From Hymenobacter crusticola (GTDB lineage: Bacteria; Bacteroidota; Bacteroidia; Cytophagales; Hymenobacteraceae): a DNA stretch of 64,000 bases. Where the stretch lies: positions 310,001-374,000 of the forward strand of contig NZ_MTSE01000005.1 of NCBI RefSeq assembly GCF_002154225.1, in the 5' to 3' direction. A program made the position numbers and the translations under genes. Each line of letters opens with the position of its first letter. Position 1 is the first letter of the stretch. Positions 33,361 to 42,198 of the stretch are shown piece by piece. The notes under the pieces were generated by a model. That model ran no database searches. It worked only from the letters and a program-made list of their open reading frames with translations, and was not told the origin of the DNA.

Positions 33361-33418
33361 AATTATGTCACCAAGGTACGACAGCCCCGAACGCCGCGCG
33401 ACTGCATAATCATGTGAT
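33361..33418 (-). promoter_or_regulatory. AATNATGTGA sites upstream of the response regulator
   Basis: AATCATGTGA (33408-33417) is an exact match and AATTATGTCA (33361-33370) differs at one base. They lie 10-67 bp upstream of the regulator start and could mediate autoregulation. Confidence 0.4.
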
Positions 33419-33544
33419 ACCGCGGCTGCTAACAACTACTTGCTGTTACCTAAAACGGCACATATGCATAAGTTAACAAACTAATTATCAGTTTACTATT
33501 TCAACATCTTCCCTTTGCTCGGCGCGCTAATTATTCTTGCCAAC

Positions 33545-36500
33545 CTAGCTATCTAGTGGAATGCTTAACTCTATTTTCGTGCCCTGGCCGGGCGCTGTTT
33601 GAATGGTAAGCGTACCTTTTAATACGGCAGCCCGTGCCTGCATATTTACCATACCGTTGCCACCACCCCGGGCTGGCGCATTGGGGTCGAAGCCCACTCC
33701 ATCATCTTCTACTTTCAAGATCAGACGGTTGCGCTCATACAAGAGGTTGATAGCCGCTTCCTTGGCCTGGGCGTACTTAGCTAGGTTATTCACAGCTTCT
33801 TTGAACAGCAGGAAAAACTCCCGGCGGGCCTGCATATCCAGGCGCAGTCCTTGTACAGATGGTGCCACTCGGAAGCTAAAGTCGATGCCGCGGCTCTCGA
33901 GCACTTCGGAGGCAAAGCGGCGCATGCGGGCCGTTACATCGTCTAGCGAGTCGTGGGCAGGATTGATGGCCCACACAATATCGTCCATGGCGTCGAGCAT
34001 ACGCCGCGAACTGTCTCCAATTTGCTCCAGTAAGTGGCTCGCTTGCTCGGGGCGTTGGTGCTGCTGGTGGTCGCGGGCTAGCTGACTTAGGATGGAGATG
34101 CTGCTGAGCGTGGAGCCCATATCGTCGTGGAGGTCGCGGGCGATGCCGTGGCGGACCCGCTCCATAGCCAGCAATTGGCGCACCCGCACCCGGTACGCGA
34201 AGAACAACACCCCAAACACGCCCCAACTGCCAAGCACCCGAAACCACCACGTTTGGTACCAAGGTGGCTCTACTACAATGATAAGCGCCGTGCCGGCTTG
34301 GTTCCACACGCCATCGTTGTTAGTGGCCCGCACCCAGAAAGTATAAGTTCCAGGGCTTAAGTTGGTGTAAGTGGCTTCGTTGCGGCTACCCGTTACTACC
34401 CAGCCCCGATCAAAGTTTTCGAGCCGGTACGCATACTTGTTTTTGTCGGGGCGCCGGAAGTTTAGGGCGGCAAAGCGTAGGGAAAAGAAATAGTCGCGGG
34501 GGCTTAAGCGGATCAGGTGACGCTCCGTAATAGACGTATCCAGCGTCACGGGCTCGTTGAACTTGCGGAACTCTGTTAGCACGACTGGCGGCGGCGTGTT
34601 GTTAACGCGCACCTCACCGGGCCGGAAGACGACCAACCCGCTCACGCCTCCAAAGTAGAAGCGGCCGCTGCGGCCCCGGTAGCAGGCGCCCGCGTTGAAC
34701 TCGTCCTGCAACAACCCGTCGCGCGTGTCGAAGTTGTGAAACTGCCGCGTGCGTGGCATAAAGCGCGCTATGCCCTTGTTGGTGGAAAGCCATAAGTTGC
34801 CCTGTGCGTCCTCCAACAGGCCATACACCATATCATTGGGCAAGCCCTGCGGTTCGCGGAACGTGGTAAAATAACCCTGCTGGGCATCATCAAGTCGGCA
34901 AAAGCCGCCACCTTCCGTCCCAATCCATAACGTGCCCGTCCGATCTTCCAAGATGGCACGCACGAAGTTGCTACTCAGCGTTTTCGTCCGCCGGGTATTG
35001 GCTTTAAAGGCTCGAAACTTTCTTGCCTGCGCATCAAATTGGCACAAGCCGCCACCACCTGTCCCGATCCAAAGCCTGCCCTGATGATCTTGGCAAATAG
35101 CCCGCACAAAGTTGTTGCTTAGGCTAGCCGGATCTTTCGGATTGTTCTGAAAAGTGATGAATCTTCCAGAGGTAGCATCATACTGGTTTAGGCCATTTTC
35201 GGTACCAATCCACAGGCGTCCCTGCCGGTCCTCGTACAGCGCCCGAATAAAATTATCGCTGATTGTGTAGGGCGCTTCCGGGTCGTGGCGGTAATGGCGG
35301 AACTGGGTACTGCCCGGCTCTAGGCAGTCTAGCCCCTGGCTTTGGGTACCTACCCACAAACGACCTTTGCGGTCAAACCATATTGCTCGCACATGGTCTT
35401 CGCTGAGGCTGCCAGGGTCTTGTGGGTTGTGGCGAAACTCGCTGCGCGCCCCCGTGCTAGGGTTGTAGCATACCAACCCCTCACTTTCCGTCCCGACCCA
35501 AGCGCGGCCAGCCACATCTTCGCACACCGCCCACAACGGCCCGCCTCCACGCTTACTAATTGGGTAGCTCGCGAAAGCGGCGGGCTGCCCACTGAAGCTA
35601 CTCAGGCCGGCCTCGGTCCCTACCCACAACAGACCTGTGCGGTCTTCAAACAACGACTGCACTACGTTGCCAGGCAACGAATGCGGGTCATGCTGCGCGT
35701 GTAGGAACGTGTCAAAATTCTTGTCCTGCGGTCGGTAGCGGGCTAGGCCCGTGGCAGTACCCACCCACATAGTACCTAGCTTATCCAGCAATAAGGCGTG
35801 GATGTTGTTGCTGGGCAAACCGCCAGGTTGGTTAGTAGCCCTGATTACTTGCGCCGCTTCCCCGTGGGCACCTAAGTACGCAATACCATCCGTTTCAGTA
35901 CCAACCCACAGGCCTCCTTGCAAATCGGGGAATAAGGAAGTAATAGAGCTGGCGGCTTGCCAACGTGGATGTGGCACCAGCTGATTGGTGCGCGGGTCGA
36001 GCCGGCTGACCCTCCCCTCACCCGTACCGACCCACAACGCGCCATCCACGGTTTGCGCAATTGCTCGAATAGAATTGTGCCGGACGCCCGCCTCTTCCGT
36101 GGGTGCGTGTTGAAAGCGCTGCACAGGCTCACCATCATTTCCTACTTGGTGCAGCCCGTCTTCCGTCCCGACCCAGATGCGGCCTTCCCGGTCACAGAAC
36201 ACCACTCGAACAAAGTTATCGGTAATGCTACCCCGCTCGTTAGGCTTAGATTGAAAGACGCGAAACCGGCCAGTTAGCGGGTTGTATTGGCAAAGCCCAC
36301 CGCCGCCAGTCCCAATCCATATTTTGCCCTTCTGGTCTTGCGTCAGGGAAAGAACGTAGTTACTACTTAAGCTTCCTGGGCGCTGTGGGTCGTTGCGAAA
36401 CACGTGAACACCCGTTCCCTCAAATCGGTTCAAGCCATCCTGGGTACCTAGCCACAGAAAGCCGCGCTGGTCTTGTAACATAGTCGACACGCTATTCTGC

Positions 36501-36643
36501 GACAGGCCGTTGGCGGTTGTGAAGGTATCGAATAATAGGGTAGGCGCATGCCCTGCTGGCGGCATGGCCCACACCCTAGGTGCAGATCCTATCCCCAGGT
36601 ACATCACCCAAAGCCACAGAACGATACTTCGTTTCATGCGCAT
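33545..36643 (-). CDS. Sensor histidine kinase with two-component propeller (reg_prop) and Y_Y_Y domain
   Basis: A 1032-residue sensor. A signal/anchor start is followed by about 14 propeller repeats (residues 30-690) with the recurring pattern DRxGxLWxGTxxGLxxx; these form two seven-bladed propellers in the periplasm. Then comes a Y_Y_Y Ig-like domain (about 700-775; YAYRLENFDRGWVVTGSRNE, TYTNLSPGTYTFWVRATN), a membrane helix (WWFRVLGSWGVFGVLFFAY), a HisKA_3 dimerisation domain with the phospho-His in ARDLHDDMGSTL, and an HATPase domain (EAVNNLAKYAQ, VEDDGVGFDP, GNGMVNMQARA). Unlike hybrid HTCS sensors of glycan loci it has no receiver; the partner is the NarL-type regulator downstream. Confidence 0.92.
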   Translation of the reverse strand: MRMKRSIVLWLWVMYLGIGSAPRVWAMPPAGHAPTLLFDTFTTANGLSQNSVSTMLQDQRGFLWLGTQDGLNRFEGTGVHVFRNDPQRPGSLSSNYVLSLTQDQKGKIWIGTGGGGLCQYNPLTGRFRVFQSKPNERGSITDNFVRVVFCDREGRIWVGTEDGLHQVGNDGEPVQRFQHAPTEEAGVRHNSIRAIAQTVDGALWVGTGEGRVSRLDPRTNQLVPHPRWQAASSITSLFPDLQGGLWVGTETDGIAYLGAHGEAAQVIRATNQPGGLPSNNIHALLLDKLGTMWVGTATGLARYRPQDKNFDTFLHAQHDPHSLPGNVVQSLFEDRTGLLWVGTEAGLSSFSGQPAAFASYPISKRGGGPLWAVCEDVAGRAWVGTESEGLVCYNPSTGARSEFRHNPQDPGSLSEDHVRAIWFDRKGRLWVGTQSQGLDCLEPGSTQFRHYRHDPEAPYTISDNFIRALYEDRQGRLWIGTENGLNQYDATSGRFITFQNNPKDPASLSNNFVRAICQDHQGRLWIGTGGGGLCQFDAQARKFRAFKANTRRTKTLSSNFVRAILEDRTGTLWIGTEGGGFCRLDDAQQGYFTTFREPQGLPNDMVYGLLEDAQGNLWLSTNKGIARFMPRTRQFHNFDTRDGLLQDEFNAGACYRGRSGRFYFGGVSGLVVFRPGEVRVNNTPPPVVLTEFRKFNEPVTLDTSITERHLIRLSPRDYFFSLRFAALNFRRPDKNKYAYRLENFDRGWVVTGSRNEATYTNLSPGTYTFWVRATNNDGVWNQAGTALIIVVEPPWYQTWWFRVLGSWGVFGVLFFAYRVRVRQLLAMERVRHGIARDLHDDMGSTLSSISILSQLARDHQQHQRPEQASHLLEQIGDSSRRMLDAMDDIVWAINPAHDSLDDVTARMRRFASEVLESRGIDFSFRVAPSVQGLRLDMQARREFFLLFKEAVNNLAKYAQAKEAAINLLYERNRLILKVEDDGVGFDPNAPARGGGNGMVNMQARAAVLKGTLTIQTAPGQGTKIELSIPLDS

Positions 36644-36812
36644 GCAGCAGCTAGCCGGGCCATCAAAATTCAGCTAGCCAAAACTAGGAAAAATCACTGC
36701 TTGTGCTGCACTATTTATTGGAGGGCTTTCTGCTCTTCTGGAATCAATAATTGTCATCTATTATATCAAGCAATACATAGTAAATTTCGCATACCATACT
36801 CACTTCCTTATA

Positions 36813-37319
36813 ATGATCAAGAAAGACTTCTCCTGTTTATACTGTTCTCTAATTTTGTTCGCTTGCATAAGCTGCGATCCTTCTAGTACCAAGCCTGCAG
36901 AAAGAGAAAAAGGTGTGTATTCCATCGAATCAAATGATCCAGAAATGACCCTAGCTATTAAGCGAGGCAAAGCCAGTTTCTCCCAGTTTCTATCAGCTAT
37001 GCAGCAACAAGATTCTGCAAATTCCAACTTCGCCGTTAAGGTGCACTACGACGATGGAGAACAAGTAGAGCACATCTGGCTAAGCAATTTAACTGTCGAG
37101 AATAGTCAGTTGTATGGCGTTGTAGATAACGTTCCTGAGTTTACTAAGCAGGTTAAGGAAGGTCAAAAAGTTAAAGTAGATACCAGCTTAGTGACCGATT
37201 GGAACTATACCAGAGGCAAGAAACTCATTGGTGGCTATACGATCAAATTACTCCGGGAACGCATGACACCAGCTGAAAGAACTGAGTTTGATGAAAGTAC
37301 TGGTTGGGAAATAGAATAA
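36813..37319 (+). CDS. DUF2314-domain lipoprotein
   Basis: A lipoprotein signal with Cys near residue 21 (LFACISC) leads a 147-residue body that matches DUF2314: MTLAIKRGKASFSQFLSAM, FAVKVHYDDGEQVEHIWL, then GVVDNVPEFTKQVKEGQKV, DTSLVTDWNY and GGYTIKLLRERM. The function of DUF2314 is unknown; it occurs in some immunity-like and hypothetical proteins. Base composition is more AT-rich than that of the flanking genes, which may hint at transfer. It is a single-gene unit with a terminator after it. Confidence 0.75.
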   Translation: MIKKDFSCLYCSLILFACISCDPSSTKPAEREKGVYSIESNDPEMTLAIKRGKASFSQFLSAMQQQDSANSNFAVKVHYDDGEQVEHIWLSNLTVENSQLYGVVDNVPEFTKQVKEGQKVKVDTSLVTDWNYTRGKKLIGGYTIKLLRERMTPAERTEFDESTGWEIE

Positions 37320-37323
37320 AACT

Positions 37324-37357
37324 AAAAGCGGCACCTGATCCATCAGGTGCCGCTTTT
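37324..37357. terminator. Bidirectional terminator
   Basis: A 16-bp perfect stem (37324-37339 and 37342-37357) with A- and T-rich ends lies between the convergent DUF2314 gene and aspS. Confidence 0.85.
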
Positions 37358-37378
37358 GTTTAAATGGTAAAGTAGCTG

Positions 37379-39145
37379 CTACTTCGTCGGAACTACCGCC
37401 GTCTTGATGCTCAGCTCCTTCAGCTGCGCTTCTGAAATCTGGGCGGGCGAGTCGATCATCACGTCGCGGCCAGAGTTGTTCTTCGGGAAGGCGATGAAGT
37501 CGCGGATGCTGTCGGCACCGCCGAAGAGCGAGCATAGGCGGTCGAAGCCGAAGGCGATGCCACCGTGGGGCGGAGCGCCGTACTCGAAGGCGTCGAGCAA
37601 GAAGCCGAACTGCGCTTTTGCTTCTTCATCAGAGAAACCTAGCAGCGAGAACATGCGCGCCTGCACCCCACGATCATGGATACGGATGGAGCCGCCGCCG
37701 ACTTCCACACCGTTGATAACCATGTCGTAAGCGTTGGCCCGCACTTCACCGATGGTGTTGGGGTTATCGAGCAACGCTAGGTCCTCGGGCTTGGGCGAAG
37801 TGAAGGGGTGGTGCATGGCGAAGTAGCGGCCTTCTTCCTCGATGTACTCAAGCAACGGGAAGTCTACGACCCACAGCGGGGAGAACGTGTCTTTGTCGCG
37901 CAGACCTAGGCGCTGGCCCATTTCCAGGCGCAGCTCACTCAGGGCTTTGCGCGTCTTGTTGGCGTCGCCGGCCAAGATGAGCAGCAGGTCACCTTCGTTC
38001 GCGTTGAAGGCTTCTTTCCACTTCTGCAATTCTTCCTGCGAGTAGAACTTATCAACCGACGACTTCACGGTGCCACCCGCTTCGACGCGGGCGTATACGA
38101 GGCCGGTAGCACCTAGCTGCGGGCGCTTCACGAACTCCGTCAGCTCGTCGAGCTGCTTGCGGGTGTACACGGCGCAGTTGATGGCGTTGATGCCGACCAC
38201 CAGCTCCGCCTTATCGAACACCGGGAAGTTCTGGCCTTTCACGATGTCGCTCAGCTCCACGAACTTCATTTCGAAGCGCGTGTCGGGCTTGTCGTTGCCG
38301 TAGAAGCGCATCGCATCGGCGTACGTCATGCGCGGCAGCTCGCTGATTTCAAGGCCTTTCACTTCCTTGAACAGGTACTTGACCAAGCCTTCGAAAGTAT
38401 TCAGGATGTCTTCCTGCTCCACAAAGGCCATTTCGCAGTCAATCTGGGTGAACTCCGGCTGGCGGTCGGCGCGCAGGTCTTCGTCGCGAAAGCACTTCAC
38501 GATCTGGAAGTAGCGGTCGAAGCCCGACACCATCAGCAGTTGCTTGAAGGTTTGGGGCGACTGCGGCAGGGCGTAGAACTCGCCGGGGTTCATGCGCGAG
38601 GGCACCACAAAGTCGCGGGCGCCTTCGGGCGTGCTCTTGATGAGCACGGGCGTTTCTACTTCAATAAACTCTTCACCATCGAGGTAGCGGCGCACGGCTT
38701 GGGCCATGCGGTGGCGCAGCATCAAGTTCTGGCGCACGGGGGTGCGGCGCAGGTCGAGGTAGCGGTACTTCATCCGCAGGTCGTCGCCGCCGTCGGTTTC
38801 GTCTTCGATGAGGAAGGGCGGCAGCTTAGCGGGGTTGAGCACCTCCAGCTGTTGCACCCGAATCTCGATGGCGCCCGTCGGAATCTTCTCGTTTTTGGAG
38901 TAGCGCTCGGCCACTTTACCAGTAACTTGCACCACAAATTCCCGACCTAGGGTGCGGGCTAGCTCGCGCAGCTCGTCGGCTTCCACGCCTTCTTCTAGCG
39001 TTAGCTGGGTGATGCCGTACCGGTCGCGCAGGTCAACCCAAAAGATGCCGCCTTTGTCGCGGGTGCGCTGCACCCAGCCTGTAAGTGTGACAGTTTGGCC
39101 AGCGTTATCGAGGCGGAGTTCGCCGCAGGTATGCGTTCGGAGCAT
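37379..39145 (-). CDS. aspS: Aspartyl-tRNA synthetase
   Basis: A class II aminoacyl-tRNA synthetase of the bacterial type: N-terminal anticodon-binding OB domain (residues 1-105), catalytic core with motif 2 in [19 protein letters not shown], a bacterial GAD insertion (about 290-410) and motif 3 in [15 protein letters not shown] near the end. Length 588 is normal. Bacterial enzymes of this type can be discriminating or not; the sequence alone does not settle which. The start at 39145 is the only fitting ATG. Confidence 0.96.
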   Translation of the reverse strand: MLRTHTCGELRLDNAGQTVTLTGWVQRTRDKGGIFWVDLRDRYGITQLTLEEGVEADELRELARTLGREFVVQVTGKVAERYSKNEKIPTGAIEIRVQQLEVLNPAKLPPFLIEDETDGGDDLRMKYRYLDLRRTPVRQNLMLRHRMAQAVRRYLDGEEFIEVETPVLIKSTPEGARDFVVPSRMNPGEFYALPQSPQTFKQLLMVSGFDRYFQIVKCFRDEDLRADRQPEFTQIDCEMAFVEQEDILNTFEGLVKYLFKEVKGLEISELPRMTYADAMRFYGNDKPDTRFEMKFVELSDIVKGQNFPVFDKAELVVGINAINCAVYTRKQLDELTEFVKRPQLGATGLVYARVEAGGTVKSSVDKFYSQEELQKWKEAFNANEGDLLLILAGDANKTRKALSELRLEMGQRLGLRDKDTFSPLWVVDFPLLEYIEEEGRYFAMHHPFTSPKPEDLALLDNPNTIGEVRANAYDMVINGVEVGGGSIRIHDRGVQARMFSLLGFSDEEAKAQFGFLLDAFEYGAPPHGGIAFGFDRLCSLFGGADSIRDFIAFPKNNSGRDVMIDSPAQISEAQLKELSIKTAVVPTK

Positions 39146-39383
39146 GGACCGCAGATGGTTAAGAGGTGATTCGATACTAAATTTCGGAAAGCGAAGGTAG
39201 GCAGGAAAAATAAGTCGACCGGCCGACGCGCCCGGATTTTAGCCAGGTCAGATTAGAACTTTCATCTATTAAAATTCACTTTGTGAAGGCATAACGCGGT
39301 TTTTTGCGTAAGCTCCATGCATTTTGGTACGGAGTGTGCCTTTTCAAGTGACATTCTGTTTTAATCTCCTCCTTAGTTTTTAC

Positions 39384-39851
39384 ATGAAACGCACTATTCT
39401 TTTCAGTTGCGCCGCTGCCTTGCTCACTATTTCGGCAGCCCACGCGCAAACCCCGACGAAGGTTAAAACCAAATCTAAATCTGCTGCTACGGGTGCCGTT
39501 GTCAAGTCGAAATCGAGCGGTGCCGAGCCCGTAGTGCTCGATGGTCCTATCAAGCGCGTTGAAACGCTTTCGGGCATCGACGTGTACCCCGATCCTAGCT
39601 CCCAAACCATTATGCTGAGCTTCACGCAGCAGTTTACCAAACCCGGTACGCTGGTGATGACCAACTACAAGAACGTGCCCGTGTACACTACGGCCCTCGA
39701 TCCGCTAAATAACACGGGCCAGCCCGTCGACCTAGGTCGGATTCCGGCTGGCACGTACTTAGTCGAGGCCAAAACCGGTAACTATGTGTACTGGAAGCAG
39801 GTGCGCGTGAAGTATCCGTCGAAGGCAGCAGCGAGCAAAAAGCGCCGCTAG
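39384..39851 (+). CDS. Secreted protein with C-terminal beta-sandwich resembling a sorting domain
   Basis: The ATG at 39384 begins a clear signal peptide (MKRTILFSCAAALLTISAAH, cut after AQ); an earlier in-frame start at 39324 would hide it. A Lys/Ser/Ala-rich linker (residues 25-50) is followed by an 80-residue beta domain (IDVYPDPSSQTIMLSFTQQ, then VPVYTTALDPLNNTGQPVDL, then IPAGTYLVEAKTG) with the layout of Por-secretion C-terminal domains but with a basic end (SKAAASKKRR). It may be a small stand-alone relative of type IX sorting domains, with unknown role. Confidence 0.65.
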   Translation: MKRTILFSCAAALLTISAAHAQTPTKVKTKSKSAATGAVVKSKSSGAEPVVLDGPIKRVETLSGIDVYPDPSSQTIMLSFTQQFTKPGTLVMTNYKNVPVYTTALDPLNNTGQPVDLGRIPAGTYLVEAKTGNYVYWKQVRVKYPSKAAASKKRR

Positions 39852-39872
39852 CAGCTAGCTTCCCACTCTTCT

Positions 39873-39910
39873 AAAAAAACCTTTGTGACCTAGGTCGCGA
39901 AGGTTTTTTT
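39873..39910 (+). terminator. Terminator after the secreted beta-sandwich gene
   Basis: An 11-bp stem of A/T and CC/GG (39873-39883 and 39900-39910) encloses an inner stem built on ACCTAGGT, and ends in seven T. Confidence 0.8.
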
Positions 39911-40045
39911 GTAGGAACGAGCCACAGCGCATTCAGCGTTTGACGGGAAGCAGAAGCGACTATCGTGGTTGTTTTTCAAGCTAGGTTGTGCACGCGAGAA
40001 TGCGCCGTGGCGCGTTCCTACAGCCGGTTCTATTTACTTTGTTAT

Positions 40046-40615
40046 ATGAAAATCCCCGTTTCCCTTTTACGCTTCGTACCGTTGTTGGCCTTATTCACGC
40101 TTGTTGCCTTTCATATGCCGGCACCGAAGCTGAAGAAAACGCCGGTTGGCAAAAACATCACCCTAGGTGTTCCGGAGGGCTTCGCGCCCTTGCCCGACGA
40201 TGGCATTGCCGCCAAGTACCCCGCGCCGCGCAAGCCGCTGGCCGTTTTTTCGAACCCCAACGGCCGCGTAGATGTGAGCGTAGCCCAGAAGCCAAGCACC
40301 TTCACCGACCGTGACTATGCTTTGCTGCTCAAGATTTACAAGGCGAGCATTCAGAATACGTATTCAAAAGTGGAGTTTCTTACCGAAGATATTCGCACCA
40401 TCAACAAGCGCGACTTCGTGACGCTGGAGTTCACCTCAACCCTGAACGACACACGGCGCAATGCCAACCTAGCGCCTATTCGTCGCTATCAGTTCCTGCA
40501 GTACACCATTCAGGGCGACCAGCTCTACGTATTCACCTTCAACGCGCCCGCCGAAGAGCTACCGCAGTGGCAGCCGACCGCCCGAGCCGTCATGGCGAGC
40601 ATTTCCATGAAATAG
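40046..40615 (+). CDS. Secreted hypothetical protein (189 aa)
   Basis: I chose the ATG at 40046 (MKIPVSLLRFVPLLALFTLV), which gives a signal peptide; the frame is open upstream to 39965. The mature part (GKNITLGVPEGFAPLPDD, FSNPNGRVDVSVAQKPS, QYTIQGDQLYVFTFNAPAEE) has the layout of small PsbP-like or DUF1795-type beta proteins that sit in the periplasm. I cannot name the family with certainty. The stop overlaps the start of an inverted repeat that fills the gap to tadA. Confidence 0.65.
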   Translation: MKIPVSLLRFVPLLALFTLVAFHMPAPKLKKTPVGKNITLGVPEGFAPLPDDGIAAKYPAPRKPLAVFSNPNGRVDVSVAQKPSTFTDRDYALLLKIYKASIQNTYSKVEFLTEDIRTINKRDFVTLEFTSTLNDTRRNANLAPIRRYQFLQYTIQGDQLYVFTFNAPAEELPQWQPTARAVMASISMK

Positions 40616-40695
40616 AGTAACTGAGTAACGGAGTGACTGAGTGGGTCGTCGAACGACTTTGTTGTAGTCACTCCGCCACTCAATTGCTCAGTCAC
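40615..40695. repeat. Intergenic inverted repeat, copy 5, with GAACG core
   Basis: Arms of about 29 bp (40615-40645 and about 40665-40695) of the type GAGTAACTGAGTAACGGAG pair imperfectly. The core GAACGACTT is at 40651-40659. The arms resemble those at 56277 and the single arms at 52058 and 59441, but not those in the nuo region. Confidence 0.6.
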
Positions 40696-40705
40696 GCTAT
40701 CATTT

Positions 40706-41152
40706 ATGACTCTTTCTTTATACAGCGACGAGCACTACATGCGAGAGGCGCTGAAGCAAGCGCGCTACGCGTTGGCAGAGGATGAAATTCCGATTGGCGC
40801 TGTGGTCGTGCTGGAGCGGCAGATTATTGCCCGCGCCTACAACCAAACCGAGAAGCTGCGCGACGTGACGGCCCACGCGGAAATGCTAGCCCTCACGGCG
40901 GCCGCCAACCACGTCGGCAATAAATACCTCTCCGACTGCACGCTGTATGTGACCATCGAGCCGTGCGTGATGTGCGCGGGCGCTAGCGCGTGGGCCCAAG
41001 TGCAGCGCGTGGTATATGGCGCGCACGAGGAAAAACGCGGCTTTCGACGGCACGGCAACCTATTGCACCCGCGCACCGAGCTGGCGACGGGCATCCTGGC
41101 GGCTGAGGGCGCGGAATTGATGCAACAGTTTTTCGCCCAAAAACGGAAATAA
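40706..41152 (+). CDS. tadA: tRNA-specific adenosine deaminase
   Basis: A zinc-dependent deaminase that turns A34 of tRNA-Arg(ACG) into inosine. The catalytic motif is His57-Ala-Glu59 (TAHAEMLAL) and the zinc cysteines are Cys87 and Cys90 (EPCVMCAGA). Length 148 is normal for TadA, and the C-terminal helix QQFFAQKRK is typical. It is probably a single-gene unit between a repeat element and sod. Confidence 0.92.
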   Translation: MTLSLYSDEHYMREALKQARYALAEDEIPIGAVVVLERQIIARAYNQTEKLRDVTAHAEMLALTAAANHVGNKYLSDCTLYVTIEPCVMCAGASAWAQVQRVVYGAHEEKRGFRRHGNLLHPRTELATGILAAEGAELMQQFFAQKRK

Positions 41153-41286
41153 CTCTACTTTTAGCGGCGAAATGAGGAGCGGCGTAGCAGGCTAACCGAG
41201 CGGCGGGCATAACCCATTCGCTCCTACGTTTGTTATTTCCTAACTCACCACGTTACCATCTCACTAATCCACTTAACCCTCTGACT

Positions 41287-41892
41287 ATGGCTTTCGAACT
41301 GCCCCAGCTGCCTTACGCCTACGACGCCATCGAGCCTTACATCGATGCGCAAACCATGGAAATCCACCACACGAAGCACCACCAGGCGTACGTGACCAAC
41401 CTGAACAACGCGATTCAGGGTACGGAAATGGAAAACCAGTCGCTGGAAGAAATCCTGCACAACATCGCCAAAGCCCCCGCGGCAGTGCGCAACAATGGCG
41501 GCGGCCACTGGAATCACTCCCTGTTCTGGACCATCCTAGGTCCGAATGGTGGCGGCGAACCAACCGGCGCTATTGGCGAAGCCATCACGAAGGCTTTCGG
41601 CAGCTATGAAAAGTTCAAGGAAGAGTTCACCAAGGCCGCTACCACGCGCTTCGGCTCGGGCTGGGCATGGCTCTGCAAGCAGCCCGATGGCTCGCTGCAA
41701 ATCTGCTCGACTCCAAACCAGGACAACCCACTGATGCCTGACTCCGGCTGCAAAGGCGTGCCCGTACTAGGCCTCGACGTATGGGAGCACGCGTACTACC
41801 TGAAGTACCAAAACAAGCGCCCCGACTACATCGCTGCGTTCTACAACGCCATCAACTGGGATGAAGTAAACAAGCGCTTTGCCGCTATCTAA
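41287..41892 (+). CDS. Superoxide dismutase, Fe/Mn family
   Basis: I chose the ATG at 41287 ([20 protein letters not shown]), the normal start of the family; the frame is open upstream to 41230. Metal ligands are His27, His77 ([10 protein letters not shown]), Asp164 and His168 ([10 protein letters not shown]). Gln145 in the NQDNPLM segment is the position used by Mn-type enzymes, so Mn or a cambialistic metal is likely. It detoxifies superoxide in the cytoplasm, in part made by the NADH dehydrogenases encoded nearby. TACGTTTG at 41225-41232 may be a -7 box. A terminator follows. Confidence 0.93.
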   Translation: MAFELPQLPYAYDAIEPYIDAQTMEIHHTKHHQAYVTNLNNAIQGTEMENQSLEEILHNIAKAPAAVRNNGGGHWNHSLFWTILGPNGGGEPTGAIGEAITKAFGSYEKFKEEFTKAATTRFGSGWAWLCKQPDGSLQICSTPNQDNPLMPDSGCKGVPVLGLDVWEHAYYLKYQNKRPDYIAAFYNAINWDEVNKRFAAI

Positions 41893-41913
41893 GCTTCCCC
41901 GCGCTAGTTTTTC

Positions 41914-41947
41914 AAAAGGCTTCTTCCGAAAGGGAGAAGCCTTTTTT
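41914..41947 (+). terminator. Terminator after sod
   Basis: An 11-bp perfect stem (41914-41924 and 41935-41945) with a 10-nt loop is followed by T residues. Confidence 0.85.
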
Positions 41948-42198
41948 GTGGCCGTTAGCATTGTCGCTGGCGGCTACCTAGCTATTGTTAGGTTGCTTGG
42001 GTAAGTTTAGCGTTGAGGTGGGCGGTTTGCAAGGGCTAGGTTGCCGGCAGCAAGTAGCTTACTGGCTAGGGTAGCGGCGGTGCTCTGTCCTTCCTGCCCG
42101 TTTTCACTGGCAGGCATAGCCCCGTGCTGCCCCTTCTTCAACAAGAATCCTTAGTATCTTTAGGATCCGAATTCTTCTTCATTCCAAACTGCCTCTGC

